Origin: Blastopirellula marina
GTDB lineage: Bacteria; Planctomycetota; Planctomycetia; Pirellulales; Thermoguttaceae
Direction: 5' to 3'
Length of the DNA stretch: 33,008 nt
NCBI GenBank assembly: GCA_020721945.1
Contig: DYLT01000013.1
Location: 1-33,008 of the forward strand
Under the pieces are notes generated by a model. The model searched no databases, was not told the DNA's origin, and saw only the letters and a program-made list of their open reading frames with translations. The number at the start of each line of letters is the position of its first letter. The first letter of the stretch is position 1. Below, in pieces: positions 26,040-32,948 of the stretch. The position numbers and the translations under genes were made by a program.

Positions 26040-27245
26040 CTAGGATGTGCGGCGGGTTTCGGGCCCGTCCGCGGAGGATCGCTCCCAGACCACGTCGCCG
26101 CCCACGATGGTCCGCAGCACGTCAAGCCTCGCCGGTTGACCCTCAGGGCCCACCTCGCGGATCCGAAACTGAATCACGTCGGCCGGAGCGCCGGGCTCGA
26201 GCGGAACGGAGGGAATTCCCAGCAGCGCGGCCGGGTGGTCCGTCGCCATGCGCACCGCGGTCGGCAGATCGACGCCCGCGTAACGCATGACGTTGGCCAC
26301 GCCCACGTTCAGGGGGCGCGAAGCCCCTGCCATGATTTCGCGCTGGTCAGCAACCACGAGGTTCCCGTCCGGGAGGATCTCCACATCGCAGAACGGACTG
26401 GTGTATCGACCAGGCGCCTGGCCGGCCTGGCCCGACAGGTCGCTCACCAGAATACACCTCGATGGCGTCTTCGCGCGGACGAAGACCTTGACCACTTCGG
26501 GCGGAAGGTGGTGGCCATCGACGATGAGGCTTGCGGCCAGGCGGTCGTCGGCCAGTTGCGCCCAAAGGTAGTTGCGCAGCCGGTGGAGCATCGGGTGCGA
26601 GCCGTTGCCCAGGTGGGTGCTCAGCCGGGCGCCGGCATCGACTGCGGCCCGAACCCGTTCGGGCGCTGCGGTCATGTGGCCGATCGCCACGACCAACCCG
26701 CGGTCGGCCGCGCGCCGGATGAACTCGAGCGATCCGTCGTATTCGGGCGAGAGCGTGACGAGGCGGATGCGGCCTTCGGCCGCGTCTTGCAGGCGGCAGA
26801 ACTCATGCCAGTCCGGCGGTCGGCAGTGCTGCTTGGGATGGGCGCCGCGCGCCCCGTCTTCCCGCGTGATGTAGGGGCCTTCCAGGTGGAAACCCGGCAC
26901 GCGGCGCGCGATCTCCGGCTGCGTCGCACAGAGCGCGGCCAGCGTCGATAGGGCGTGGCGCAGCACCTCGAACGACTCGCTGGTGAAGGTCGGGCAAAGG
27001 CGAGTGACACCGTAGCGGTCGAAGGCCCGAATCGCCGCCGCCGCCCGCTCGACCGTCAAGCCGCCCGAGCTGAACTCCTGGCCGCCATACCCGTTGACCT
27101 GGAGATCGAAGAGCCCCGGGGCCAGCCAAGGCCAGTCTTTTTCCCCCTGGCCCGCCTGGGCCGCGGTCACGCGGGCGATCTTGCCGTCGTGAATCTCGAC
27201 ACGCACCGGTTCGCCGGTGTCGTAGCGTCGTCCGTACACGTCCAT
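26040..27245 (-). CDS. N-acetylglucosamine-6-phosphate deacetylase-like amidohydrolase
   Basis: This 401-residue enzyme has the NagA layout. PGLFDLQVNGYGG (43-55) has Q and N where other amidohydrolases have the HxH pair, as in NagA. Metal ligands correspond to E122 (GFHLEGPY), H190 (IGHMTA) and H211 (THLGNGSHPM). DGHHLPP (243-249) and D269 (VSDLSG, the catalytic acid/base) complete the site. NagA removes acetate from N-acetylglucosamine 6-phosphate, feeding amino sugars into glycolysis. No nagB or phosphotransferase gene is nearby, and short members of the family act on other N-acyl sugars, so the symbol is withheld. It has no signal peptide and is cytoplasmic. It stands alone between CorA and a small secreted protein. 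Confidence 0.87.
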   Translation of the reverse strand: MDVYGRRYDTGEPVRVEIHDGKIARVTAAQAGQGEKDWPWLAPGLFDLQVNGYGGQEFSSGGLTVERAAAAIRAFDRYGVTRLCPTFTSESFEVLRHALSTLAALCATQPEIARRVPGFHLEGPYITREDGARGAHPKQHCRPPDWHEFCRLQDAAEGRIRLVTLSPEYDGSLEFIRRAADRGLVVAIGHMTAAPERVRAAVDAGARLSTHLGNGSHPMLHRLRNYLWAQLADDRLAASLIVDGHHLPPEVVKVFVRAKTPSRCILVSDLSGQAGQAPGRYTSPFCDVEILPDGNLVVADQREIMAGASRPLNVGVANVMRYAGVDLPTAVRMATDHPAALLGIPSVPLEPGAPADVIQFRIREVGPEGQPARLDVLRTIVGGDVVWERSSADGPETRRTS

Positions 27246-27394
27246 CGCATGCCTCCGCCCCCACTGTAGCCCATTCCGGCTCGTTCAGAAAGGGACGCGA
27301 CGCCGCGTTGTTTCAGAGACACGCAAGGAGTGTACCGAACCGCCTCGAACGGCGGCCAAGAGCCCTCTCCGGCACGGCGGAGGGCAACGCCGCG

Positions 27395-27805
27395 TTAGCG
27401 GCTGGCACGGGACGCAGATGGAGCCACGACGATCGTCGCACCGGTGGATCCGCTCCAGTGCATCGGGTGATTGGCATTCCCCGAACGCCACGCCGGGCCG
27501 TAGTCACCATGAACCGGATCGACCCCGGCTACGGGGCGGGCGTTGCTCAACCCGTGCCACCGCAGTGCCGTCAGCCGGCGCAGTCGCTCCGATGCCCGAA
27601 ATTCGGCCTTCTGCCGAACCCCAGTCTGGGGGTCCTTGTATTGCCGCATGTACTGCTCGTAAAACCACATCTCGGGTGTGGCAGCCAATTCGCCGGGCGA
27701 GATCGAGACCGTGGCCTTACTCTCGGCCGGGGGGTTTGGCGACTTGCCAAGCGCCGGCACAGACAGAAGCAACGAAGCGCAAAGCGCGAATGGCACCCGC
27801 TTCAT
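27395..27805 (-). CDS. small secreted conserved hypothetical protein (136 aa)
   Basis: The start at 27805 is chosen because AGGAG lies 8 bases upstream; two ATG codons slightly further up (27811, 27829) are badly spaced. Residues 1-20 are a signal peptide (MKRVPFALCASLLLSVPALG). The mature part carries TPEMWFYEQYMRQYKDP and VRQKAEFRASERLRRLTALRWHG in succession, then SNARP and YGPAW. This tryptophan/arginine pattern resembles short exported planctomycete proteins of unknown function that I have seen before; I cannot name a domain. It lies 213 bases downstream of the anti-sigma gene on the same strand, so a functional link to the ECF pair is possible but unproven, and no copy of the ECF-type promoter element precedes it. 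Confidence 0.72.
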   Translation of the reverse strand: MKRVPFALCASLLLSVPALGKSPNPPAESKATVSISPGELAATPEMWFYEQYMRQYKDPQTGVRQKAEFRASERLRRLTALRWHGLSNARPVAGVDPVHGDYGPAWRSGNANHPMHWSGSTGATIVVAPSASRASR

Positions 27806-28018
27806 GGGCATGTCTCCTATATCGGCCATGAGCCTTCTCGTGGATCTTCGCGCTGGTGCGCGGCAAGGTCGCCCCCAGACGAAATCAGCGCGAACTCGTA
27901 ATCTCCCTTTCGGCCCGCCGACTGCCGAGACATTAGGAGGAGTGCGCGAAATTTTCCGAATCGACCCGAAAGTCGGAAAGGTGGGAGAATGCCGGCAAAC
28001 ACGCAGACTGCGCGGTCT

Positions 28019-28834
28019 TCAGGCCACGGGGCCCACGCTCACCGCAAGGAACTGCTGATAGCCGCGATTGCCTGCTTCCACGGCCAAGGCGTAGACCAAC
28101 CCCCCTTCCTGCCACATGACCAGCGAACGGTTTCCCGTCGTGACCGTGGGTTGATAGTAGTCCGGGGCATCGGGAAGCATGGCCGTCGCGCGGATCACGT
28201 AGAGCGTCGCGCGAACGCCGCTGGGGTCCGTCAGATCGTACGCGACCCCCTGACATCCCAGAAAATCGCGCACCGTGCGCCATGTGGTCCCGGGGTAGAT
28301 CACCACGGCTGGGCTGACCGGGTGACTCGCTGGCGCCGTCTCGATCGATTGCCCGAGTCCGTGAAGCCCCCCTTCCAGGTCACCACGAAACTGCTCAAAG
28401 GCGAGGTTCCAGTCGATCGAGCCGCCGAGATCTCGCGGCGTGCGTCCGAACCAGATGCACACGAACAATACCGCGGCCGAGGCCGCAACCACACCCCACA
28501 ACAGCCGCAACCGCCAAGGCCGTGGCCTGACCATCGCCGACGACCCCGTCGTATCTACAGGGGGAGTCACATCAACCGAACTGTGGGTTCTCGCAGCGTC
28601 CAACCGGGCGAGGATTCGTTCCTGAAGTCCTTTGGGCACGGAAACGTCGCTAAAGGCGGCGGTCAGCGACGCATCCAGCCGGCGGAGCCGTTCGTAAAAG
28701 TCGTCCAGTTCAGGCGATGCGGCTAATTCGGCCAGAAGCCGTTCTTCCAGGGGGTCGGACGATTCGGCGTCGCCCAGCCGGCATGCCTCGAGCAGTTCCA
28801 GGAGACGAGGATCGCGGATCGGGCCTTCGTGCAT
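28019..28834 (-). CDS. membrane-anchored anti-sigma factor (partner of the ECF sigma factor)
   Basis: This 271-residue protein begins 4 bases after the sigma gene's stop, with GAGGA from the sigma gene's last codons serving as its ribosome site. The N-terminal cytoplasmic part (1-105) is helical and acidic, ending in VPKGLQERILARLDAA (66-81). A single transmembrane helix spans about 111-129 (LLWGVVAASAAVLFVCIWF). The outer domain (about 130-271) includes TTWRTVRDFLGCQGVAYDL and VMWQEGGLVYALAVEAG. The classic HxxxCxxC zinc motif of ZAS anti-sigma factors is not present. By position and shape it should hold the sigma factor at the membrane until an envelope signal arrives; that signal is unknown. 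Confidence 0.82.
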   Translation of the reverse strand: MHEGPIRDPRLLELLEACRLGDAESSDPLEERLLAELAASPELDDFYERLRRLDASLTAAFSDVSVPKGLQERILARLDAARTHSSVDVTPPVDTTGSSAMVRPRPWRLRLLWGVVAASAAVLFVCIWFGRTPRDLGGSIDWNLAFEQFRGDLEGGLHGLGQSIETAPASHPVSPAVVIYPGTTWRTVRDFLGCQGVAYDLTDPSGVRATLYVIRATAMLPDAPDYYQPTVTTGNRSLVMWQEGGLVYALAVEAGNRGYQQFLAVSVGPVA

Positions 28835-28838
28835 CGAC

Positions 28839-29366
28839 TTATCCTCGCTTGTCGGTTGGGCGATGGCGTCCCAATTGCGGCTCGAACAGATAGCTTCGCA
28901 AGAGCGCCTTGGCCCTGGCGAGCCGACTCATCACCGTGCCGATAGGTAACCCCAATGTCTCAGCGATCTTGCGATACGGAAGCTCCTCGTAATAGAACAT
29001 CGCCACGACCAAGCGGTAATGCTCGGGCAGGTCATCGAGGGCACGCTGGAGCTGCTCCCGATCGATGGCCTCCGCCGAGGGGATCTCCGCAGGGATGGTG
29101 TCGACGTTCAACTCGATATCGCCCGCAGAAATGGGCTTCCGACGCCGACGTCCCTTAAGGAACACATGCCGGAGGATGGCGAACAACCAGCTCCGGGCAT
29201 TGGCGGCATCGCGCAACTGCGGCCACTTCTGTTGGGCGATGAGGTACACTTGCTGGGTCAAGTCTTCCGCCTCGGCCACCGAGCCCGTAAGCCGGTAGGC
29301 ATAGCGGTAGACGGCTTGATGATGTTCGGCGACGAGCCGGCGAATGTCGAGCGAGTCGTCGACCAT
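28839..29366 (-). CDS. ECF-type RNA polymerase sigma factor
   Basis: This is a sigma-70-family ECF factor of 175 residues counted from 29366. Region 2 includes AVYRYAYRLTGSVAEAEDLTQQVYL and the DNA-melting/-10 helix WLFAILRHVFLKGRRRR. Region 4 is DLPEHYRLVVAMFYYEELP and YRKIAETLGLPIGTVMSRLARAKALL, a helix-turn-helix that reads the -35 element. An upstream ATG at 29390 lies inside the spacer of the promoter at 29380-29410, upstream of its -10, so 29366 is the likelier start; the leader would then be only about 10 bases and would still carry AAGGG. The anti-sigma gene follows 4 bases later. The promoter matches those of two lipoprotein genes, pointing to self-regulation. Confidence 0.9.
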   Translation of the reverse strand: MVDDSLDIRRLVAEHHQAVYRYAYRLTGSVAEAEDLTQQVYLIAQQKWPQLRDAANARSWLFAILRHVFLKGRRRRKPISAGDIELNVDTIPAEIPSAEAIDREQLQRALDDLPEHYRLVVAMFYYEELPYRKIAETLGLPIGTVMSRLARAKALLRSYLFEPQLGRHRPTDKRG

Positions 29367-29379
29367 GGCAAGCCCTTGG

Positions 29380-29410
29380 GCAAGAGACACCGGCGAGCGA
29401 ATTTATTCCC
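29380..29410 (-). promoter_or_regulatory. ECF-type promoter of the sigma gene (copy 1 of 3)
   Basis: On the minus strand GGGAATAAA (29410-29402), 16 bases, then TCTTGC (29385-29380). Spacing and both boxes are shared with the elements at 29468-29498 and 30064-30094. It implies that the sigma factor transcribes its own operon. Confidence 0.72.
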
Positions 29411-29467
29411 GGATTAGACCCGGGCATCCGTCGTTCGCTTCGCCGCAGCCAGAATTGTAAACCCGGC

Positions 29468-29498
29468 GGGAATAAAATCCCAGCCGGCGGCATCTTCC
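29468..29498 (+). promoter_or_regulatory. ECF-type promoter of lipoprotein gene 1 (copy 2 of 3)
   Basis: GGGAATAAA (29468-29476), 16 bases, then TCTTCC (29493-29498). The leader to the ATG at 29563 would be about 58 bases. It is divergent from the sigma gene's element, with 57 bases between the two -35 boxes. Confidence 0.7.
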
Positions 29499-29562
29499 CA
29501 AGATGAGCCGGGCGGGAATGGTTCCTGCTCGCAAGAATCACCCCCTGACTGAGGGAACAGAC

Positions 29563-29847
29563 ATGAAGAAACTGCTCTCCCTGTTGCTGGTCGTCGGACT
29601 GGCTGTTGTGATCGGTTGCACGAAAGAGACGCCGAAGTCCAAGGCGAAGGTCGGCGCCCCGCCCGCCCCGCCCTCGGCGGCTGCCCCTGAGAAGGCCGCG
29701 CCGGCCGCTCCGCCCGCGGCTGGCGAAGCGAAGAAGGAGGCCCCCGCGGCTGGTGAGAAGAAGGAAGCCCCTGCGGCTGGCGAAGCGAAGAAGGACGCGC
29801 CGCCACCGGCTCCGCCTGCTGGCGAGAAGAAGGAAGAGAAGAAATAG
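29563..29847 (+). CDS. small Lys/Ala/Pro/Glu-rich lipoprotein 1
   Basis: This 94-residue product starts at 29563 behind GAGGGAA. Residues 1-18 form a lipoprotein signal peptide with lipobox VIGC, so C19 would be lipidated. The mature part is low complexity: imperfect repeats of AAGE(A)KKEAP (about 57-80), a PPPAPPA spacer and a lysine/glutamate tail. Such a chain would be unstructured and could reach from the membrane toward the cell wall or outer membrane. The signal peptide is closely similar to that of the 45-residue lipoprotein at 30160. Both are preceded by the ECF-type promoter, so they look like paralogous targets of the neighbouring sigma factor. The function is unknown. Confidence 0.8.
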   Translation: MKKLLSLLLVVGLAVVIGCTKETPKSKAKVGAPPAPPSAAAPEKAAPAAPPAAGEAKKEAPAAGEKKEAPAAGEAKKDAPPPAPPAGEKKEEKK

Positions 29848-29905
29848 CCTCCTTGGCCGGGGTGCCGGTGCCTAGGGGTGTCGCCCCCGGCTGAGCGAGC
29901 CCCCC

Positions 29906-29926
29906 GGCGAGGCTTGCCGCCTCGCC
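29906..29926 (+). repeat. short hairpin after lipoprotein gene 1
   Basis: GGCGAGGC and GCCTCGCC form an 8-pair stem around TTGCC, shortly before the large terminator hairpin. There is no T-tract; it may protect the transcript's end or be incidental. Confidence 0.4.
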
Positions 29927-29932
29927 GACCCC

Positions 29933-29995
29933 AAGACCGCGGGTCTCTGGCCAGACCCATCCCCGCGTGCCAGAGACCTCGCGGTCTTTCGTTTT
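29933..29995 (+). terminator. strong terminator after lipoprotein gene 1
   Basis: AAGACCGCG + GGTCTCTGGC (29933-29951) pairs with GCCAGAGACC + CGCGGTCTT (29969-29988). The stem is 19 pairs with one bulged T at 29979, and TCGTTTT follows. It separates the two lipoprotein transcription units, in agreement with each having its own promoter. Confidence 0.88.
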
Positions 29996-30063
29996 CGCAA
30001 GGCCGTCGCCAGCGAAGGCCGCGTGCGTCAAGGTGCAAGTTCCCGAAAATGCCTCTTGTTGCC

Positions 30064-30094
30064 GGGAATAAACCGCCTGCCGATCGCCTCTTGC
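30064..30094 (+). promoter_or_regulatory. ECF-type promoter of lipoprotein gene 2 (copy 3 of 3)
   Basis: GGGAATAAA (30064-30072), 16 bases, then TCTTGC (30089-30094), followed by a leader of about 60 bases to the ATG at 30160. It matches the sigma gene's own element in both boxes and spacing; the base before TCTTGC is also C in both. Confidence 0.72.
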
Positions 30095-30159
30095 TTCTGA
30101 GAGACGGGCAGGAGGGGTTTCTGCCCACAAGGGGCTTTCAAACGAGAGGGAATCCGACC

Positions 30160-30297
30160 ATGAAGAAGTTGCTCTGCCTGGTGTTGGCCGTCGGACTGGC
30201 CATCGTGCTCGGTTGCTCGAAGAGCGAGCCGCCCAAGAAGGCCCCGGACACCAAATCGGCGCCCGCCGCGGGCGACACGGCAAAGCCCAAGACCTAA
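30160..30297 (+). CDS. very small lipoprotein 2 (45 aa)
   Basis: The ATG at 30160 follows GAGAGGG at 9 bases. The first 19 residues, MKKLLCLVLAVGLAIVLGC, are a lipoprotein signal closely matching that of lipoprotein 1, with lipobox VLGC and lipidated C19. The 26-residue mature part is rich in K, P, A, S and D (SKSEPPKKAP then DTKSAPAAGDTAKPKT). It is shorter than lipoprotein 1 and lacks the AAGEKKEAP repeats. It has its own ECF-type promoter and ends in its own terminator at 30340-30394. It resembles the small lysis- or entericidin-like lipoproteins only in size; no function can be given. Confidence 0.75.
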   Translation: MKKLLCLVLAVGLAIVLGCSKSEPPKKAPDTKSAPAAGDTAKPKT

Positions 30298-30339
30298 GCG
30301 GCCGACATCGCCACCGCTGTTGCGCAAGCAGTTGCCACC

Positions 30340-30394
30340 ACCGGCCGCGGGCCCTTTACGGCGATTCCCGCCGGAAGCCCGCGGCCGGTTTTTT
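30340..30394 (+). terminator. strong terminator after lipoprotein gene 2
   Basis: ACCGGCCGCGGGC (30340-30352) and GCCCGCGGCCGGT (30377-30389) are perfect 13-base complements, followed by TTTTTT. The right arm and T-tract lie inside the last codons of the opposing gene that ends at 30356. Confidence 0.88.
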
Positions 30395-31366
30395 GTCGGC
30401 GCGGTCACCAGCCCGCAGCCCCGCTTGTGAGAAAGGCCCGTGGGCGAGGATCTGGCGTGCCAGCGCGACGTTCTCGGCCACCTGGTCCTTGTGCTTTTGC
30501 CACATGCCGACGAGTACCATGTCGGTGGGTTTGATGTGCTCGTAGGCGTATCGTAAGGCGGCCTCGATGGTCGCCCGCGATCCGCAATGCCGGCCCGCGG
30601 CCAGAACCTTGAAGGCGATACACGGCTTCGAGACCTGACCGATGGTGCGGGTCATCGACGTGCGAGCTTCTTCTTCGTAGGTTTCTTTGCCGGCCTTGGC
30701 CGGGTCGAGGCTGAACACCGATCGGTAGAAGCAGCACTGGTAGAAGTCGACGTCCCAGCCCTTGGTCTCGGCGTAGTCGATGACCTCGTGGTTGTGCGAC
30801 CCAAGCCCCACGAGCACGCCCGCATCGCGGATTCTCTTCAAGCTTTCCAGGGCCAGATCGAGTTTGCCTTGTTTCATGAGCCAATCGCTGGTGTTGCCCA
30901 CCTGCTGGATGCCCAACGGTGGCGGGTCCATGCGGACCAGCCGGGCAATCTCCCTCTGGACGGCATCGGCGTCTTGCGGCAGGGAATACAGCGTGGCGAT
31001 CCAACGCATCCGGTTGCCCCGCGCGAAGAACGTGCGGAGCATCTCCTCGATGGCCCCCTCGTTCGGGCGAAAGCCGATTTGGCAGGCGTTGATGCCCAGC
31101 GATTGGCAGTGTTCGAGCAGCGCGACCCCGCGCGACCGGTCGGCGGCGAAGTACTCGCGCATCTCGAGGTCCAGGGCACGCGACTGGTGAGAAACCCCCT
31201 TGATCGGATTGTGGCCCACCAGGAGCCGGCTGAGGTCGTGCTGGCCCAGGCGAACGGTCGGCAAGGGCGGCACGCCGCGGTCGTCGCTCGCCAAGAGGGT
31301 CGGGGCGGCGACCGCGGGCGCGGCAAGTGCCAGTGCGGCGAATTGCCGCCGCGAGACCAGACGCAT
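30356..31366 (-). CDS. Tat-exported aldo/keto-reductase-like TIM-barrel protein
   Basis: This 336-residue protein starts at 31366 behind GGAG. The N-terminus is a Tat signal (SRRQFAALALAAPAVAAP, 5-22). The remainder looks like a barrel: VRLGQHDLSRLLVGHNPIKG (38-57), GVALLEHCQSLGINACQIGF, then IAALYSLP-like and GVLVGLGSHNHEVIDYAE segments, ending with KPTDMVLVGMWQKHKDQVAENVALAR in two helices. The fold is that of aldo/keto reductases, but the DxxxxYG part of the catalytic tetrad is not visible, so oxidoreductase activity is doubtful. Its C-terminal codons overlap the opposing lipoprotein terminator. The porin-like gene lies 103 bases upstream on the same strand. Confidence 0.78.
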   Translation of the reverse strand: MRLVSRRQFAALALAAPAVAAPTLLASDDRGVPPLPTVRLGQHDLSRLLVGHNPIKGVSHQSRALDLEMREYFAADRSRGVALLEHCQSLGINACQIGFRPNEGAIEEMLRTFFARGNRMRWIATLYSLPQDADAVQREIARLVRMDPPPLGIQQVGNTSDWLMKQGKLDLALESLKRIRDAGVLVGLGSHNHEVIDYAETKGWDVDFYQCCFYRSVFSLDPAKAGKETYEEEARTSMTRTIGQVSKPCIAFKVLAAGRHCGSRATIEAALRYAYEHIKPTDMVLVGMWQKHKDQVAENVALARQILAHGPFSQAGLRAGDRADKKPAAGFRRESP

Positions 31367-31469
31367 GGCTGAACTCCGAAGACTGCGCCGGCGGCGCGCC
31401 GAGGTTCTCCACCACGGTGCGGCCGAAGGAACCGCCCGTGCGTGTCCTTCCGCCGCGCCGGTGCTTTGG

Positions 31470-32948
31470 TTAGAAATTGTACTTCGCCACGAAGTCGCAG
31501 TGAACCGAGTCGCCGTCGGGCTGGTTCTTCCAGAGGGTCTTCCACGAGCTGATCTCGACGCCGACCAGGAATTTCTGCGTCAGGTCGTACGAGAGGTTCG
31601 CGAAGAGGAAGGCGTTATAGGTGCGGCCCACGGTGATGTCCTCGTCGATCGGGTCGTCGATCGAGTAGCCGACATGGCTATGCAGCGTGGGCGTCCAATC
31701 GTACCACACGTCGAACCAGCCCCCTCGCGAGCGGATGGGCTCGCCGGTGCCTGGCACGCTGGCCGAGCCCACGTCGACGCCTTGCAGAATGCCGCCGAAG
31801 AACGTGGCCAGGTTTTCGCCAGCGAAGAGTTCTCCTTGCACACCGAATCGCGGGCCGAGGGGCATGCGCGCGTCGACGTTGAGCGACCAGGTGCGGCGGG
31901 GCGCACCGATCTGGGGCGGCATCGGCGCCCGGAAGTCGAAGACCTGCTCTCCGACATGGCTCGACACGCCGAACTCGATCGGATAATAGCCCTCGCCGCG
32001 CGGCCCGAGTTTCGTGGCGATGCGTCCCATGATCACGGGCCAGCCGGCATGATCGCCGCTGAAGCTGGCCGAAGAACCGCCCACCTCGGAGATTCCCACA
32101 AGGTCGGTGTTCAACGAGCCTTGGAGGGTCACCAGGCTGACGTCCGACAGCGCCAGGTAGCGCTCGCCGCGGAACTGCGCCCGGCGATAACCGATATTGC
32201 CGCCCGACCAACCGACCGAGTACATCAAGGTGCCGGGGAACAAGGGCGAGATGAGGTCCCACGTCTGACCGGCCAGCAAGCGGAACTCGTCGTTCTTCAC
32301 CTCGACGTAGGCATGGCGGAGCAAGACGCCTGCTCGGTTTTCGGTGTCGAAGTTCCGCTGGAAGTCGATCTCGACTTTTCCACCGCTAGGGGCACACGCC
32401 AGCGCGGACACTTGGGGACCGGTGATGTCGATGCCCAAGCGTGTCGAGCGCCCGTCGAGATGGAACTGTTCGTTGGCCCGCGCCCGCTCCGGCCATACGT
32501 ACAAGACGTAATCGCCGACGTTGGTGCGTTGGGTCTCGTAGACCATGTTTCCCCAGAGGATCCCGTAGGGCACGATCTTGAAATCGCCCTTGGTCCAAAC
32601 GAGCTTCTTCATCTCGCTCTTGAGTTCGTCCAGGGTGTAGTATTCGTCCTGGTGATTTGGCGCTGCGGCAGACGCCGGTTTTGGAGCGGGTGAGGATGGC
32701 CCCGCCGGTAGAGGGGAGCCCAGCGCGGGTCCGGGGGCGTCGAGCATGGTGCCGGCGGGCACGACCGGAATCGACGGACGCGCGGCCTGATCCGGGGGCC
32801 ACACGAGTTCTTCCTGGGCTAGTCCGGAGATGGTCGGCACCGATCCTTGGTAATCCCAGACGCCGGCATCGGTCCTGGGGTCGCCGGCGTCGAGGGAGCC
32901 CGCGCAAAACATCGCCGCAATCATGCTCAGTGGGAGCCACGTCTTCAT
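31470..32948 (-). CDS. outer-membrane porin-like protein (DcaP-like)
   Basis: This 492-residue protein starts at 32948 with AAGG upstream. Residues 1-21 are a signal peptide (MIAAMFCAGSLDA). A proline/alanine-rich region (about 50-95) leads to a short helix YYTLDELKSEMKKLVW (about 103-118). From about residue 120 the sequence alternates as a beta-barrel, with strands such as FKIVPYGILWGNMVYET, GKVEIDFQRNF, FRLLAGQTWDLISPLFPGT and LFANLSYDLTQKFLVGVEIS. The last residue is phenylalanine (VAKYNF), as in outer-membrane proteins recognised by the BAM machinery. It resembles planctomycete porins of the DcaP type, which let small anions or sugars cross the outer membrane. The cargo is unknown. Confidence 0.82.
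   Translation of the reverse strand: MKTWLPLSMIAAMFCAGSLDAGDPRTDAGVWDYQGSVPTISGLAQEELVWPPDQAARPSIPVVPAGTMLDAPGPALGSPLPAGPSSPAPKPASAAAPNHQDEYYTLDELKSEMKKLVWTKGDFKIVPYGILWGNMVYETQRTNVGDYVLYVWPERARANEQFHLDGRSTRLGIDITGPQVSALACAPSGGKVEIDFQRNFDTENRAGVLLRHAYVEVKNDEFRLLAGQTWDLISPLFPGTLMYSVGWSGGNIGYRRAQFRGERYLALSDVSLVTLQGSLNTDLVGISEVGGSSASFSGDHAGWPVIMGRIATKLGPRGEGYYPIEFGVSSHVGEQVFDFRAPMPPQIGAPRRTWSLNVDARMPLGPRFGVQGELFAGENLATFFGGILQGVDVGSASVPGTGEPIRSRGGWFDVWYDWTPTLHSHVGYSIDDPIDEDITVGRTYNAFLFANLSYDLTQKFLVGVEISSWKTLWKNQPDGDSVHCDFVAKYNF

Noticed and set aside
27330-27394. Possible terminator after the small secreted protein (GC-rich inverted repeat)
   Set aside because: The stem is broken by mismatches and has no T-tract on the minus strand.
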